A stretch of DNA of 64,000 nucleotides from JAGNXB01 sp964471595 (GTDB taxonomy: Bacteria > Bacteroidota > Bacteroidia > Chitinophagales > Saprospiraceae). Below, in pieces: positions 8,723 through 16,800 of this stretch (within the stretch, counting starts at the first letter, position 1; every line of letters begins with the position of its first letter). A program made the translations under genes and the position numbers. Location of the stretch: the NCBI GenBank assembly GCA_964471595.1, contig CAYYGN010000005.1, positions 1 to 64,000 on the forward strand. Direction: 5' to 3'. Below the pieces are notes generated by a model. That model was given only the letters and a program-made list of their open reading frames with translations. It was not told the DNA's origin and did no database searches.

Positions 8723-11290
8723 TCAGTGCTTCTTGCGGCCGGTCGTCTTCCGGGAGGCGGGCGGTTCAGGAGCCTGTTCGGGCAATTGCCTCGGATCAGG
8801 CAGCCCGTGGCCCCGGAAATAGGTCAGCAACCCGCCGAGCAGAATGAGCAGCCCCACCAGCGAACCCGCAAGGGCAATCTTTTTGCCCGTGTACACCGAT
8901 TCGGGGTGGAAGACCATGCGGATGGTCCGGTTTTCGCCCGGGGGCACCTTCAATCCGCGCAACAGGTAATTGACCTTGATGAAATCATCGAAGGGCTGGT
9001 CGTCCAGATAAACCTTCCATCCTTTGGAGGGTGGGTAGTAGATCTCCGAAAAAACGATGAAGGCCTCGTTTTTGGCGGAGTACATGTAGGTCATCGTATC
9101 CGGATGATAAGACGTCAGCACAACCCGGTCTTCGGTGGTTTGCATGTAACGTCCCGGCCAACCTTCGGGCAGGTTTTGAGGCTGTACGAGGGCCGTCCCC
9201 CGGAGGGTGGTTTTTTTCAGGTTCTCCAGTTCGGTGTCGCCGTCCGCCACGGCTTTCAACTCCTGCACAAACCAGGCATTGCCATATCCTTCGCGGGTGG
9301 GAACCGCCAGGGTGACCTCATCCCGGGGCTGGATAATGTACTTGGTATTGAGCATGCCCAGGATGTCGGTATTGTTGCCGGGGTCCGAAAGATAGGTTTC
9401 AATCAGTTCTTGGTAACGCATCAGTTTGGCGGCGTGATACCCCCCGATGCTTTTGTGGTACAGACTGGTCTGGGCGTTGGTAAAGGGATTGCCCCGCAGG
9501 TCCAGGACACGGAAGTGAATATCCGGATCCTCCAAGATGATACGGTCGGCTTCCTGCGGAGGGGGTGGGGTGTTGGCCTTGGCGGCCGGTTCGTATTTCT
9601 CGGGAAAAAGAATTCGCTGGTCGATCATCCATACATCGGCAATCACCAGCACACCCAGCAACACCACGGCAGCTGCGGAGGGAAGCCTTCGTTGGATCCA
9701 TATCCATACCGTCCCGGCCGCCAACAGGATGAACAACAGACTGCGAAGGGCATCGGCGCGCAGGATGGATAGCCGGTCGGCACGCAACAGGGCTGCCAGA
9801 TCCTGCCCGACCTGAGCGTCATTGGGACCCTCCAGCGAAATGGCCGATCCCGCCAACAGCCCGAGCAGGGTCAGGCCTCCCGTCAATCCCGCTGCGTAGT
9901 AAAGCCCTTTCAGCGCTTTGCGGCGATCCGTCGCCCCGGCGACTGCCTGGATGCCCAGCATGGCCAGGATGACTACACACAAATGGCTGAGCCCCAGCGC
10001 CATGGAGACCGCCCTGAATTTGTTGAAAAAGGGGAAGTAATCGAATAGGAGATTGTTCAGGAAGAAGTGTTTGCCCCAGGAGATAGTGAGCGCCAGCAAG
10101 GCCCCGGAAAGCAGCCACCATCGCAGGGGTCCGGTCGCAAGGAAAGCACCGAGAACAAACAGGAAGACCAGCGCTGCCCCGAAGTAAATGGCGACCCCGA
10201 CAAAAGGCTGCCCGCCGTGATAGAATAGCGCCGCCACCTGCTGTTCGGCGGCGCGCCTGGCTTCATCCGCCGGATATCCCTGCTGGGTCAGGTTGTTGAA
10301 GACATTGGGATATACCCGTCGGTAGGTGTCAGTGCCTCTGAATGTCTGGCTGGCACCGCCACCCATGTAGTTGGGAACGAGCAGGGTCATGGATTCTCCG
10401 ATGCCGTAACTCCAACCGAAGGCGTATTCCCGGTCGAGTCCGGATCCTTTGTCCGCCTTGGCTTTGAGTTCCGACTCTCCCCGTATGGTTTCTTTCGAGT
10501 ACTCATAGGAAGGCCAGAGCAGGGACATATTGCTCGCTACACTCACACCCACACCGAGTGCCATCATGCCGAGGGCTATCAGGAAATCCCTGGCCGAACC
10601 CGTGCGGAAGGCGCGCACGCCATAAAAGATCAACCCGACCCCGAGCAACAGGAAAGTGTAATAGGTGATTTGCAGGTGATTGGCCAGGATCTGCAGGCTG
10701 GTGAACAGGGCCAACAATCCCGTCCCCAGCAACAGGTGCCTGCGCAGGATGAGGAGGGCGCTCGCCCAAATGGCCGGCGTGAAAGCCATGGCCAGCATCT
10801 TGGTACTGTGACCCGCCTCAGCCAGATCCACAAAATAGGTGGATATCCCGTAACTGATACCGCCCATCAGGGACAATCGCCAGTCAAGCCCCATGATCAA
10901 CATGCCCAGATAAGCCATCAGCATGGCCAGCCACACGACATAATGCGGCATGGTGATATCCTGCCACCACAATGTCGTCCAAAGGATGGGAAAATACAGA
11001 CTGCCGAAGGCCGTGTGCCGGATCATGTAAGTGGGCATGCCGGAAAACATGCTGTTCGTCCATAGCGGCGTATGGCCGTCCTTGGCCTCGTATTTCATCA
11101 TTTCCGTCTGCATGGCCCGGGCCCGCTGGTTGTCCGGTTGGGACAGCACCTTGTCCTCCAGTACGTAGGGACGAAAAAGCAGGAAGGCGGCGCAAGCCAT
11201 CAGGGTATAGGCCAGCAAATGAGGCCAGAGGCGGTTCCAAACCATCATGGACGGGTATTTTGTTGGCCAAAAGTAGAGATTAAGCCTCAT
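8723..11290 (-). CDS. YfhO family membrane protein
   Basis: This 855-residue protein has about a dozen transmembrane helices in its first two-thirds and a C-terminal soluble domain followed by a final helix (GSLVGLLILLGGLLTYF) and a basic, proline-rich tail. The N-terminal loop includes PLWTNSMFSGMPTYM and the C-terminal domain ends with the GWKVYLDDQP and FHPESVYTGK segments seen in YfhO proteins. Members of this family in Gram-positive bacteria are GT-C-like and glycosylate lipoteichoic acid; in Bacteroidota the role is not established. It is the upstream partner of the flippase gene, so a role in glycan transfer is inferred. The start at 11290 may be preceded functionally by MMVWNRLW 14 codons in. 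Confidence 0.88.
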   Translation of the reverse strand: MRLNLYFWPTKYPSMMVWNRLWPHLLAYTLMACAAFLLFRPYVLEDKVLSQPDNQRARAMQTEMMKYEAKDGHTPLWTNSMFSGMPTYMIRHTAFGSLYFPILWTTLWWQDITMPHYVVWLAMLMAYLGMLIMGLDWRLSLMGGISYGISTYFVDLAEAGHSTKMLAMAFTPAIWASALLILRRHLLLGTGLLALFTSLQILANHLQITYYTFLLLGVGLIFYGVRAFRTGSARDFLIALGMMALGVGVSVASNMSLLWPSYEYSKETIRGESELKAKADKGSGLDREYAFGWSYGIGESMTLLVPNYMGGGASQTFRGTDTYRRVYPNVFNNLTQQGYPADEARRAAEQQVAALFYHGGQPFVGVAIYFGAALVFLFVLGAFLATGPLRWWLLSGALLALTISWGKHFFLNNLLFDYFPFFNKFRAVSMALGLSHLCVVILAMLGIQAVAGATDRRKALKGLYYAAGLTGGLTLLGLLAGSAISLEGPNDAQVGQDLAALLRADRLSILRADALRSLLFILLAAGTVWIWIQRRLPSAAAVVLLGVLVIADVWMIDQRILFPEKYEPAAKANTPPPPQEADRIILEDPDIHFRVLDLRGNPFTNAQTSLYHKSIGGYHAAKLMRYQELIETYLSDPGNNTDILGMLNTKYIIQPRDEVTLAVPTREGYGNAWFVQELKAVADGDTELENLKKTTLRGTALVQPQNLPEGWPGRYMQTTEDRVVLTSYHPDTMTYMYSAKNEAFIVFSEIYYPPSKGWKVYLDDQPFDDFIKVNYLLRGLKVPPGENRTIRMVFHPESVYTGKKIALAGSLVGLLILLGGLLTYFRGHGLPDPRQLPEQAPEPPASRKTTGRKKH

Positions 11291-11385
11291 TGTGACGTTT
11301 TCCGATGGTCACGCCCGTCCATGTTCCGCAGGTGTCCGGCAAGGCTTCGGGAAGATCACTACCTTGGCGCTGAAAATCGGGTCAG

Positions 11386-12057
11386 ATGAAGCCATACATT
11401 GCTCCTTCCCTCCTGGCGGCAGATTTCACGCGCCTGGACCGTGAGATCGGCATGGTGAATGCCTCCGAAGCGGATTGGTTGCACCTCGATGTCATGGACG
11501 GTCGGTTTGTGCCCAACATCACCTTCGGGATGCTGATGGTGGAAGCTGCCAAAAGATTGTGCACCAAACCGCTGGATGTACACCTCATGATCGTCGAGCC
11601 TGAGAAATACATCGAAGCTTTTCGCGAGGCGGGGGCGGAAGTCATTACGGTCCATCAGGAAGCATGCCCCCATCTGCATCGCACCCTTCAGCAAATTCGC
11701 GCTACCGGCGCCCGGGCCGGCGTGGCCATCAACCCATCCACACCAGTAGATACCCTGGACGATGTGCTGGAAGACCTCGATCTGGTGTGTGTCATGTCCG
11801 TCAATCCGGGATTCGGCGGGCAAAAGTTCATCTACCGGACGCTTCTCAAAGTCCAACAGCTCAAAAACCGGCTGACGGAGCGCAACCTGTCTGCTCTTAT
11901 CGAGATTGACGGCGGCGTGGGCCCGCAAAATGCAGAGGTCCTTGTCCGGGCCGGCGCCCATGTGCTTGTGGCGGGTTCTTCGGTATTCGGCGCTGCCGAC
12001 CCGCTCAAAGCGGTGTCCATCCTGAAAAATGCCGGTCAGGAATCCTTGTTGGTATGA
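11386..12057 (+). CDS. rpe: Ribulose-phosphate 3-epimerase
   Basis: This 223-residue TIM-barrel enzyme interconverts ribulose 5-phosphate and xylulose 5-phosphate in the pentose phosphate pathway. Family signatures are visible: APSLLAADF at the N-terminus, the metal-binding HLDVMDGRFVPNI segment, VHLMIVEP, the loop VMSVNPGFGGQKF and the phosphate-binding end DGGVGPQNA and VAGSSVFG. Length is normal. An imperfect -7 box (TACCTTGG, 11360-11367) lies 18 bases before the ATG. The TonB receptor gene follows after 21 bases, so the two are probably co-transcribed, although no functional link is obvious. Confidence 0.95.
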   Translation: MKPYIAPSLLAADFTRLDREIGMVNASEADWLHLDVMDGRFVPNITFGMLMVEAAKRLCTKPLDVHLMIVEPEKYIEAFREAGAEVITVHQEACPHLHRTLQQIRATGARAGVAINPSTPVDTLDDVLEDLDLVCVMSVNPGFGGQKFIYRTLLKVQQLKNRLTERNLSALIEIDGGVGPQNAEVLVRAGAHVLVAGSSVFGAADPLKAVSILKNAGQESLLV

Positions 12058-12078
12058 GTTTCGCCAACCGCTGACCGT

Positions 12079-14607
12079 ATGCGCCTCCTTGCCCTGATTA
12101 TCGCCGTCCTTGTGGCCGGCGTCGTGACCCTCTCCGGCCAGCGGACCGAGATCTACGGTCTGGTACGTGACCAGGACACCGGTGAGCCCGTGGAGTTTGC
12201 CACCATCTATGCCGAGGGTACCACGGTAGCGGCCGAGTCGGGTGAAGAGGGCCGGTACCGGCTGGAAATAGCCCCGGGAGAGCGGTGGTTGATCCGCTGT
12301 ACCCGCATCGGATACAAACAGGCGGAATACATCCTGACCCCTCTCGGTTCGGGGAGCAGGCAACGGATCGATTTTTACCTCGTCCCTTCGGATTCCCGCC
12401 TTGAGGTGGTGGTTCAGGAAAGCCGCATAGAGGAAAAAGGCATGATCAGGGAGGACGTGGAAAGCCTCAAGCTCCTCCCGACGGCTTCGGGCAATTTCGA
12501 AAGCATCCTTCCCGCTATAGCCCTGGGTGCTTCGGCCGGTAGCGGCGGTGAGTTGACGTCCCAATACAATGTGCGGGGAGGCAATTATGACGAAAACCTC
12601 GTATATGTCAATGATTTCGAGATCTACCGGCCTCAGTTGATCCGGGCCGGCCAGCAGGAGGGACTGTCTTTTCCCAATATTGATCTCATCCGGGACATCT
12701 CGTTTTCGTCCGGTGGATTTGAAGCGCGATATGGCGACAAACTTTCATCTGTCCTCGATATCCGGTACAAACGGCCCGACAGTCTGCGGGGATCCTTTTC
12801 CGCCAGCGCTCTGGGGGCCACGGGCCACGTGGAAGGCAGTTTCAAAGCCGGACCGCACGCGGTTCATCGTTTCCGGTACCTCGTCGGCGCCAGGTACAAA
12901 ACCAACCGCTACCTCCTCAATTCCCTGGATGTCCAGGGCGAATATGTACCCAATTTTACGGACCTGCAGGGTTATTTCACCTATGATCTCAGCCGCAGTT
13001 GGCAGATAGGGCTTTTGGCCAATTTCAATCAAAGCATTTATCAGTACCGCCCGGTATCCCGGTCCACCGCTTTCGGATTTGTCACCTATGCCCTGCGGTT
13101 GTTTTCCGTCTTCGAAGGACAGGAAGACGACCGTTTTACCACCGCCATGACCGGCGTATCCCTCACCTATCTGCCGGAGGCCGGGCGACGGCCCCTGTTT
13201 CTCAAGTTTCTGGCATCCACCCATAATTCCCGCGAAACCGAAGGGATCGACATCATCGGGCAATACCGTCTCAGCGAGATCGACATCAACCCCGGCTCGG
13301 AGGATTTCGAACAGGAGATCGCTGTCCTCGGGACGGGGACCCAACACCTGTACGTGCGCAATCGTCTGGCCTTCCAGGTCACGCGTCTCGAACACAAGGG
13401 TGGTTTGGAATGGCCTTCCTGGATGAGTCCCGGAGGGCGGAGTGCGCATTTCCTCCAATGGGGGGTACAGGTGGCCGATGAATGGATCCAGGACCGGTTG
13501 AACGAATGGGAGCGCCTCGATTCAGCCGGCTACAGCCTCCCCTACGATCCGGATAGCGTCCGCATCAGTCAGGTCATCAAGGGCCGCAACGAATTGCGCT
13601 CGGTCAAGGCCAGTGCCTATGCCCAGCATACCTGGACCTGGGCAGATCCCGACCGCCACGAGATCCGGGTCACCACCGGGGTCCGCACGGGACATTGGAC
13701 CTTGTCGGGCGAGACCTGGGTCACACCCCGGCTTCAGGCCCTATGGCAGCCCCTCGGAGGGCGCCGTCGCCATACTTTCCGTCTGGCAGCAGGCGCTTAT
13801 TACCAGCCTCCTTTCTACCGGGAATTACGGAAGCCCGACGGATACGTGAATACCGGCGTGCGCAGCCAGAAATCCTGGCATATCGTGGGCGGGCTGACCC
13901 GTGATTTTTTCCTGGGGAAAGACAAACGAATGCCGTTCCATCTGACGGTGGAAGCGTATTACAAACGGCTTTGGGACCTGGTGTCCTATGACATCGACAA
14001 CGTGCGGATCCGGTATTCGGGGACCAATGACGCCGCCGGCTATGTGACCGGGGTCGATCTCAGGATCAATGGGGAGTTTGTCCCCGGTGCCGAATCCTGG
14101 GTCAACCTATCCTTCCTGAGGGCCCGGGAAGCATTGAGCGGAGTGGGTCATCTGGTCAGGGAGATCGGTGATCCGGAGGCCAGGCCGGTGGCCGATGTGC
14201 CTCGTCCATCCGATCAGCTCATGTCCCTGTCCATGTTCTTTCAGGACTATCTGCCGCGCAACAACAATATACGGGCTCACGTGCTTTTGGCGGTCGGCAC
14301 GGGATTGCCCTTCGGCATTCCCAACGACAACATCGTGTACCGCAATACCTACCGCTTTTCGCCGTATCACCGTCTCGATGCCGGGTTTTCGGTCCGTTTG
14401 TGGGCGCCGGAATGGCAGGAGAAACGACCGCGCCATCCGTTGCGTTTTTGCCGGAGCGCCTGGGTGAGTCTGGAAGTTTTCAACATGTTCGGGGTCCGGA
14501 ATGAAGCTTCCTACACCTGGATCAAAACGGTGTACGATGACCAGTACGGCGTGCCCAATTACCTTACCGGGCGCCGTTTAAACCTCCGGCTCCGGTTTGA
14601 TTTCTGA
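12079..14607 (+). CDS. TonB-dependent receptor with carboxypeptidase-like regulatory domain
   Basis: This 842-residue outer-membrane protein starts with a Sec signal peptide (LLALIIAVLVAGVVTLSG), then a carboxypeptidase-regulatory-like beta domain (IYGLVRDQDTGEPVEFATI, residues about 23-110), a plug domain containing SQYNVRGGNYDENLVYVND, and a long 22-strand-type barrel. The protein ends RRLNLRLRFDF, with the terminal phenylalanine common in barrel proteins. No SusD-like partner follows, so it is not a canonical SusCD pair. The substrate is unknown. The last 30 bases overlap the convergent methyltransferase gene. Confidence 0.92.
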   Translation: MRLLALIIAVLVAGVVTLSGQRTEIYGLVRDQDTGEPVEFATIYAEGTTVAAESGEEGRYRLEIAPGERWLIRCTRIGYKQAEYILTPLGSGSRQRIDFYLVPSDSRLEVVVQESRIEEKGMIREDVESLKLLPTASGNFESILPAIALGASAGSGGELTSQYNVRGGNYDENLVYVNDFEIYRPQLIRAGQQEGLSFPNIDLIRDISFSSGGFEARYGDKLSSVLDIRYKRPDSLRGSFSASALGATGHVEGSFKAGPHAVHRFRYLVGARYKTNRYLLNSLDVQGEYVPNFTDLQGYFTYDLSRSWQIGLLANFNQSIYQYRPVSRSTAFGFVTYALRLFSVFEGQEDDRFTTAMTGVSLTYLPEAGRRPLFLKFLASTHNSRETEGIDIIGQYRLSEIDINPGSEDFEQEIAVLGTGTQHLYVRNRLAFQVTRLEHKGGLEWPSWMSPGGRSAHFLQWGVQVADEWIQDRLNEWERLDSAGYSLPYDPDSVRISQVIKGRNELRSVKASAYAQHTWTWADPDRHEIRVTTGVRTGHWTLSGETWVTPRLQALWQPLGGRRRHTFRLAAGAYYQPPFYRELRKPDGYVNTGVRSQKSWHIVGGLTRDFFLGKDKRMPFHLTVEAYYKRLWDLVSYDIDNVRIRYSGTNDAAGYVTGVDLRINGEFVPGAESWVNLSFLRAREALSGVGHLVREIGDPEARPVADVPRPSDQLMSLSMFFQDYLPRNNNIRAHVLLAVGTGLPFGIPNDNIVYRNTYRFSPYHRLDAGFSVRLWAPEWQEKRPRHPLRFCRSAWVSLEVFNMFGVRNEASYTWIKTVYDDQYGVPNYLTGRRLNLRLRFDF

Positions 14608-15795
14608 CCTTTCCAGGACGGCGTAGTAGAATCCGTCGTAGCCAAAATCGTCGGGCAGGAATTGTCCTTCCTGCAAGAGGATGAATCCGGTATGCTCCGC
14701 CAGAAAGTTCCTGATCTGGTCCTGGTTTTCCTCGGGCAGGATACTGCAGGTGGCATAGACCATCCGCCCCCCCGGCCGGCAAATGCCCGCGTATTGCCGC
14801 AAAATCTGGTGCTGGATCGCCATGCATTTCTGCAGGACTTCCTCGCCGAGTTTCCATTTGGTATCCGGATTGCGACGGAGCACACCGGTGCCGGTACAAG
14901 GCACATCCAGCAGCAAGCGGTCGGCCGAGGCCGACAATCGCCGAATGACCCGCGTGTGATCGATCAGCCGGGTCTCGATATTGTGCGCACCCGCTCTGGC
15001 AGCCCGGTGTTTGAGTTCGGCGAGTTTGGGCGCCTCGGTATCCAGGGCAATGATTTGTCCTTTGTTGGCGGCCAGGGCGGCGAGATGGAGGGTTTTCCCG
15101 CCGGCGCCGGCACAGGCATCCACGATGCGCTGACCGGGCTTGATGTCCAGCAAAGGGGCGATCTGCTGACTGGCCAGGTCCTGCACTTCAAACCATCCTT
15201 CCCGGAAAGCGGCACTCTGGAATACATTGATCCGTTCGGCGAGCTCCAGGGCCCAGGGCCCGACGGGTTGTGTGCCAATGCCTTCCCCGGCCAGTCGTTG
15301 TCGGGCCTCTTCCAGCCCGGTTTTGAGGGCATTGATGCGCAATACCACCTTTGCGGGCCGGTTGAGAGCGTGGAGCAGGCTGGGCCACCGGTCCCCATAG
15401 GCCGCTCTCCCTTTCCGGTCCAGCCAGTCGGTGATGGATTCCACGACGGCCAGAGGCGCATCGTTGAGTTGGACGGGGCAGTGGGGCAGTTGCCGCCATT
15501 CCGGCCAATCAGGCAGCAGGATGCCTTTGGCCTGCAGATGCCAACCGATGAGCGTCCACCATTCCGTCCGGCCACCGATGCGCTCAGTGTAATGACGCAA
15601 ATAACGGAGGAGATCATAGGTCGTCTCTGCGATAAAAGCACGGTCGCGGGAACCCCACTTGGGATTTGCCTTGAACAACCTTCCGAGGACTTTGTCTGCG
15701 GGATGCCGGCCGACCAGGGTATCGGTCAAGGCTTGTTCGACGGCGGCAACAAGGTTGGGGTACAAGCGGGTGGAGGAGGGATCGGAATCGGCCAT
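14578..15795 (-). CDS. 16S rRNA m5C methyltransferase, RsmB/Sun family
   Basis: This 405-residue protein has an N-terminal NusB-like helical region (about residues 1-150) and a C-terminal SAM-dependent methyltransferase. The SAM loop is DACAGAGGKTLHL, motif IV is DVPCTGTGVLRRNPDT, and motif VI is YATCSILPEEN. The two cysteines in PCTGTG and TCSILP are those used for catalysis and release in m5C enzymes. It should methylate a cytosine of rRNA (C967 in E. coli for RsmB). It overlaps the TonB receptor gene by 30 bases tail-to-tail. The methionine at 15795 lies 32 bases after a TACCTTTG box. Confidence 0.88.
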   Translation of the reverse strand: MADSDPSSTRLYPNLVAAVEQALTDTLVGRHPADKVLGRLFKANPKWGSRDRAFIAETTYDLLRYLRHYTERIGGRTEWWTLIGWHLQAKGILLPDWPEWRQLPHCPVQLNDAPLAVVESITDWLDRKGRAAYGDRWPSLLHALNRPAKVVLRINALKTGLEEARQRLAGEGIGTQPVGPWALELAERINVFQSAAFREGWFEVQDLASQQIAPLLDIKPGQRIVDACAGAGGKTLHLAALAANKGQIIALDTEAPKLAELKHRAARAGAHNIETRLIDHTRVIRRLSASADRLLLDVPCTGTGVLRRNPDTKWKLGEEVLQKCMAIQHQILRQYAGICRPGGRMVYATCSILPEENQDQIRNFLAEHTGFILLQEGQFLPDDFGYDGFYYAVLERSEIKPEPEV

Positions 15796-15826
15796 GCGGG
15801 GGCGAAATATCGCCGTTCTGGAAGGT

Positions 15827-15834
15827 CAAAGGTA
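15827..15834 (-). promoter_or_regulatory. -7 promoter box for the RsmB-like gene
   Basis: The minus strand reads TACCTTTG, an exact TAnnTTTG match, 32 bases upstream of the ATG at 15795. It is back to back with the rpsP promoter box, so this 170-base gap carries two divergent promoters. Confidence 0.5.
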
Positions 15835-15885
15835 GGTTTTTCCCGCTTTTTCCGCAGCATGATGGCTTTGATAAACTATTTTGAT

Positions 15886-15893
15886 TACCTTTG
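15886..15893 (+). promoter_or_regulatory. rpsP: -7 promoter box for rpsP
   Basis: TACCTTTG matches TAnnTTTG exactly. A TTTG at 15867-15870 could be the -33 element but the 15-base spacing is shorter than the usual 19-20. The box lies 72 bases before the chosen rpsP start. Confidence 0.45.
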
Positions 15894-15964
15894 CACCCGC
15901 TTTATGCCCTGCGGTCCGTTTACCGGATGAAGCAGGGATGGTCGGACAAATTTGTGCTCAACAA

Positions 15965-16645
15965 ATGGCAGTTAAAATCAGATTGCAGCGCCACGGACGC
16001 AAGCAAAATCCGTATTACAAAATCGTAGTGGCCGATGCCCGCTCTCCCAGGGACGGCAAATTTATCGAGCGATTGGGTTTTTACAACCCGATGACCGTAC
16101 CCGCCACGATCGAGATCGACCGGGACAAAGCCCTGGAATGGCTTCAGAAAGGGGCCCAGCCGACGGATACCGTCCGGGCCATTCTCCGCTTCAAAGGCGT
16201 TTTGTTCCGCAAACACCTGTTGCGCGGCATCGCCAAAGGGGCGCTGACCCAGGAACAGGCAGACGCTCAATGGGCCACCTTCATTCAGGAGAAAGAAACC
16301 CGGGTGGAGTTGCGCCGTACCAAAACTGCCGAGCAGAAGCGCGCCTATCACGCCCAGGTGTCCGGTAGCCCCAAACCAGCACCTGCCCCGGTCGTAGAAG
16401 AATCGCCTGCTCCGGCCGAGGTCGCCGAAGAAGCATCCGCAGTGACGCCGGTCGAGGAGACTACACCGGCTGAACCGGTTGAAGAGACACCCGTAGTAGC
16501 CGAGACCTCGGAAGAGGCCCCTGCCGCAGAAACCGCCGGAGCGGAGGAAGTTGCATCGACTTCCGAAGAAGCCCCAGCCGACGAAACGACCGCCGAAGAA
16601 TCCGCGGAAGAAACCTCCGGGGAGGATCCTTCCCAGGAAGGCTAA
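15965..16645 (+). CDS. rpsP: 30S ribosomal protein S16 with long acidic C-terminal tail
   Basis: Residues 1 to about 80 (MAVKIRLQRHGRKQNPYYKI onward, with RLGFYNP and ALEWLQKGAQPTDTVR) are a standard S16 core. The frame is open upstream to 15881, but the S16 start MAVKIRL is unambiguous. The protein is 226 residues, against roughly 80-110 in most bacteria. After a moderately conserved extension the last 100 residues (from about 16370) are low-complexity, rich in Glu, Ala, Pro and Thr with repeated AEE, EETP and SEEAP blocks and a very negative charge. Long S16 tails are common in Bacteroidota, so it is not a fusion artefact, but the function of the tail is unknown. A strong terminator follows. 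Confidence 0.95.
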   Translation: MAVKIRLQRHGRKQNPYYKIVVADARSPRDGKFIERLGFYNPMTVPATIEIDRDKALEWLQKGAQPTDTVRAILRFKGVLFRKHLLRGIAKGALTQEQADAQWATFIQEKETRVELRRTKTAEQKRAYHAQVSGSPKPAPAPVVEESPAPAEVAEEASAVTPVEETTPAEPVEETPVVAETSEEAPAAETAGAEEVASTSEEAPADETTAEESAEETSGEDPSQEG

Positions 16646-16710
16646 CCCCTTGAACCGGCTCGGCCGTCAACCTGTCTTGCAGGCGAGATGAACCGAGTGG
16701 GAAATATGGT

Positions 16711-16718
16711 TACCTTCG
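16711..16718 (+). promoter_or_regulatory. Imperfect -7 promoter box upstream of the unknown 463-residue gene
   Basis: TACCTTCG differs from TAnnTTTG by one base. A start site a few bases downstream would place the following terminator hairpin inside the 5' leader of the gene at 16801. Confidence 0.3.
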
Positions 16719-16736
16719 CATCAAGTTGGTATCCCA

Positions 16737-16776
16737 GGAAGCCTGACCATCCGCCGGATTGTCAGGCTTCCATTTT
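16737..16776 (+). terminator. Intrinsic terminator between rpsP and the next gene
   Basis: An 11-base perfect stem (GGAAGCCTGAC, 16737-16747, with GTCAGGCTTCC, 16761-16771), further closed by an inner ATCC/GGAT stem, is followed by ATTTTTATC. It ends only about 25 bases before the next start codon, so it may also act as an attenuator for that gene. Confidence 0.8.
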
Positions 16777-16800
16777 TATCCGAGAAATAAATCAATCAAA

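Noticed and set aside
11359..12564. 401-codon minus-strand frame opposite rpe and the start of the TonB receptor
   Set aside because: rpe and the receptor are unmistakable on the plus strand, and the antisense translation shows only low-complexity His/Gly/Asp-rich sequence.
12079..14607. SusC-type member of a SusCD pair
   Set aside because: No SusD-like gene follows; the next gene is a convergent methyltransferase, and the protein lacks the longer SusC-specific plug features.
14662..15930. 422-codon plus-strand frame opposite the RsmB-like gene
   Set aside because: It is antisense to all conserved methyltransferase motifs and has no recognisable domain.
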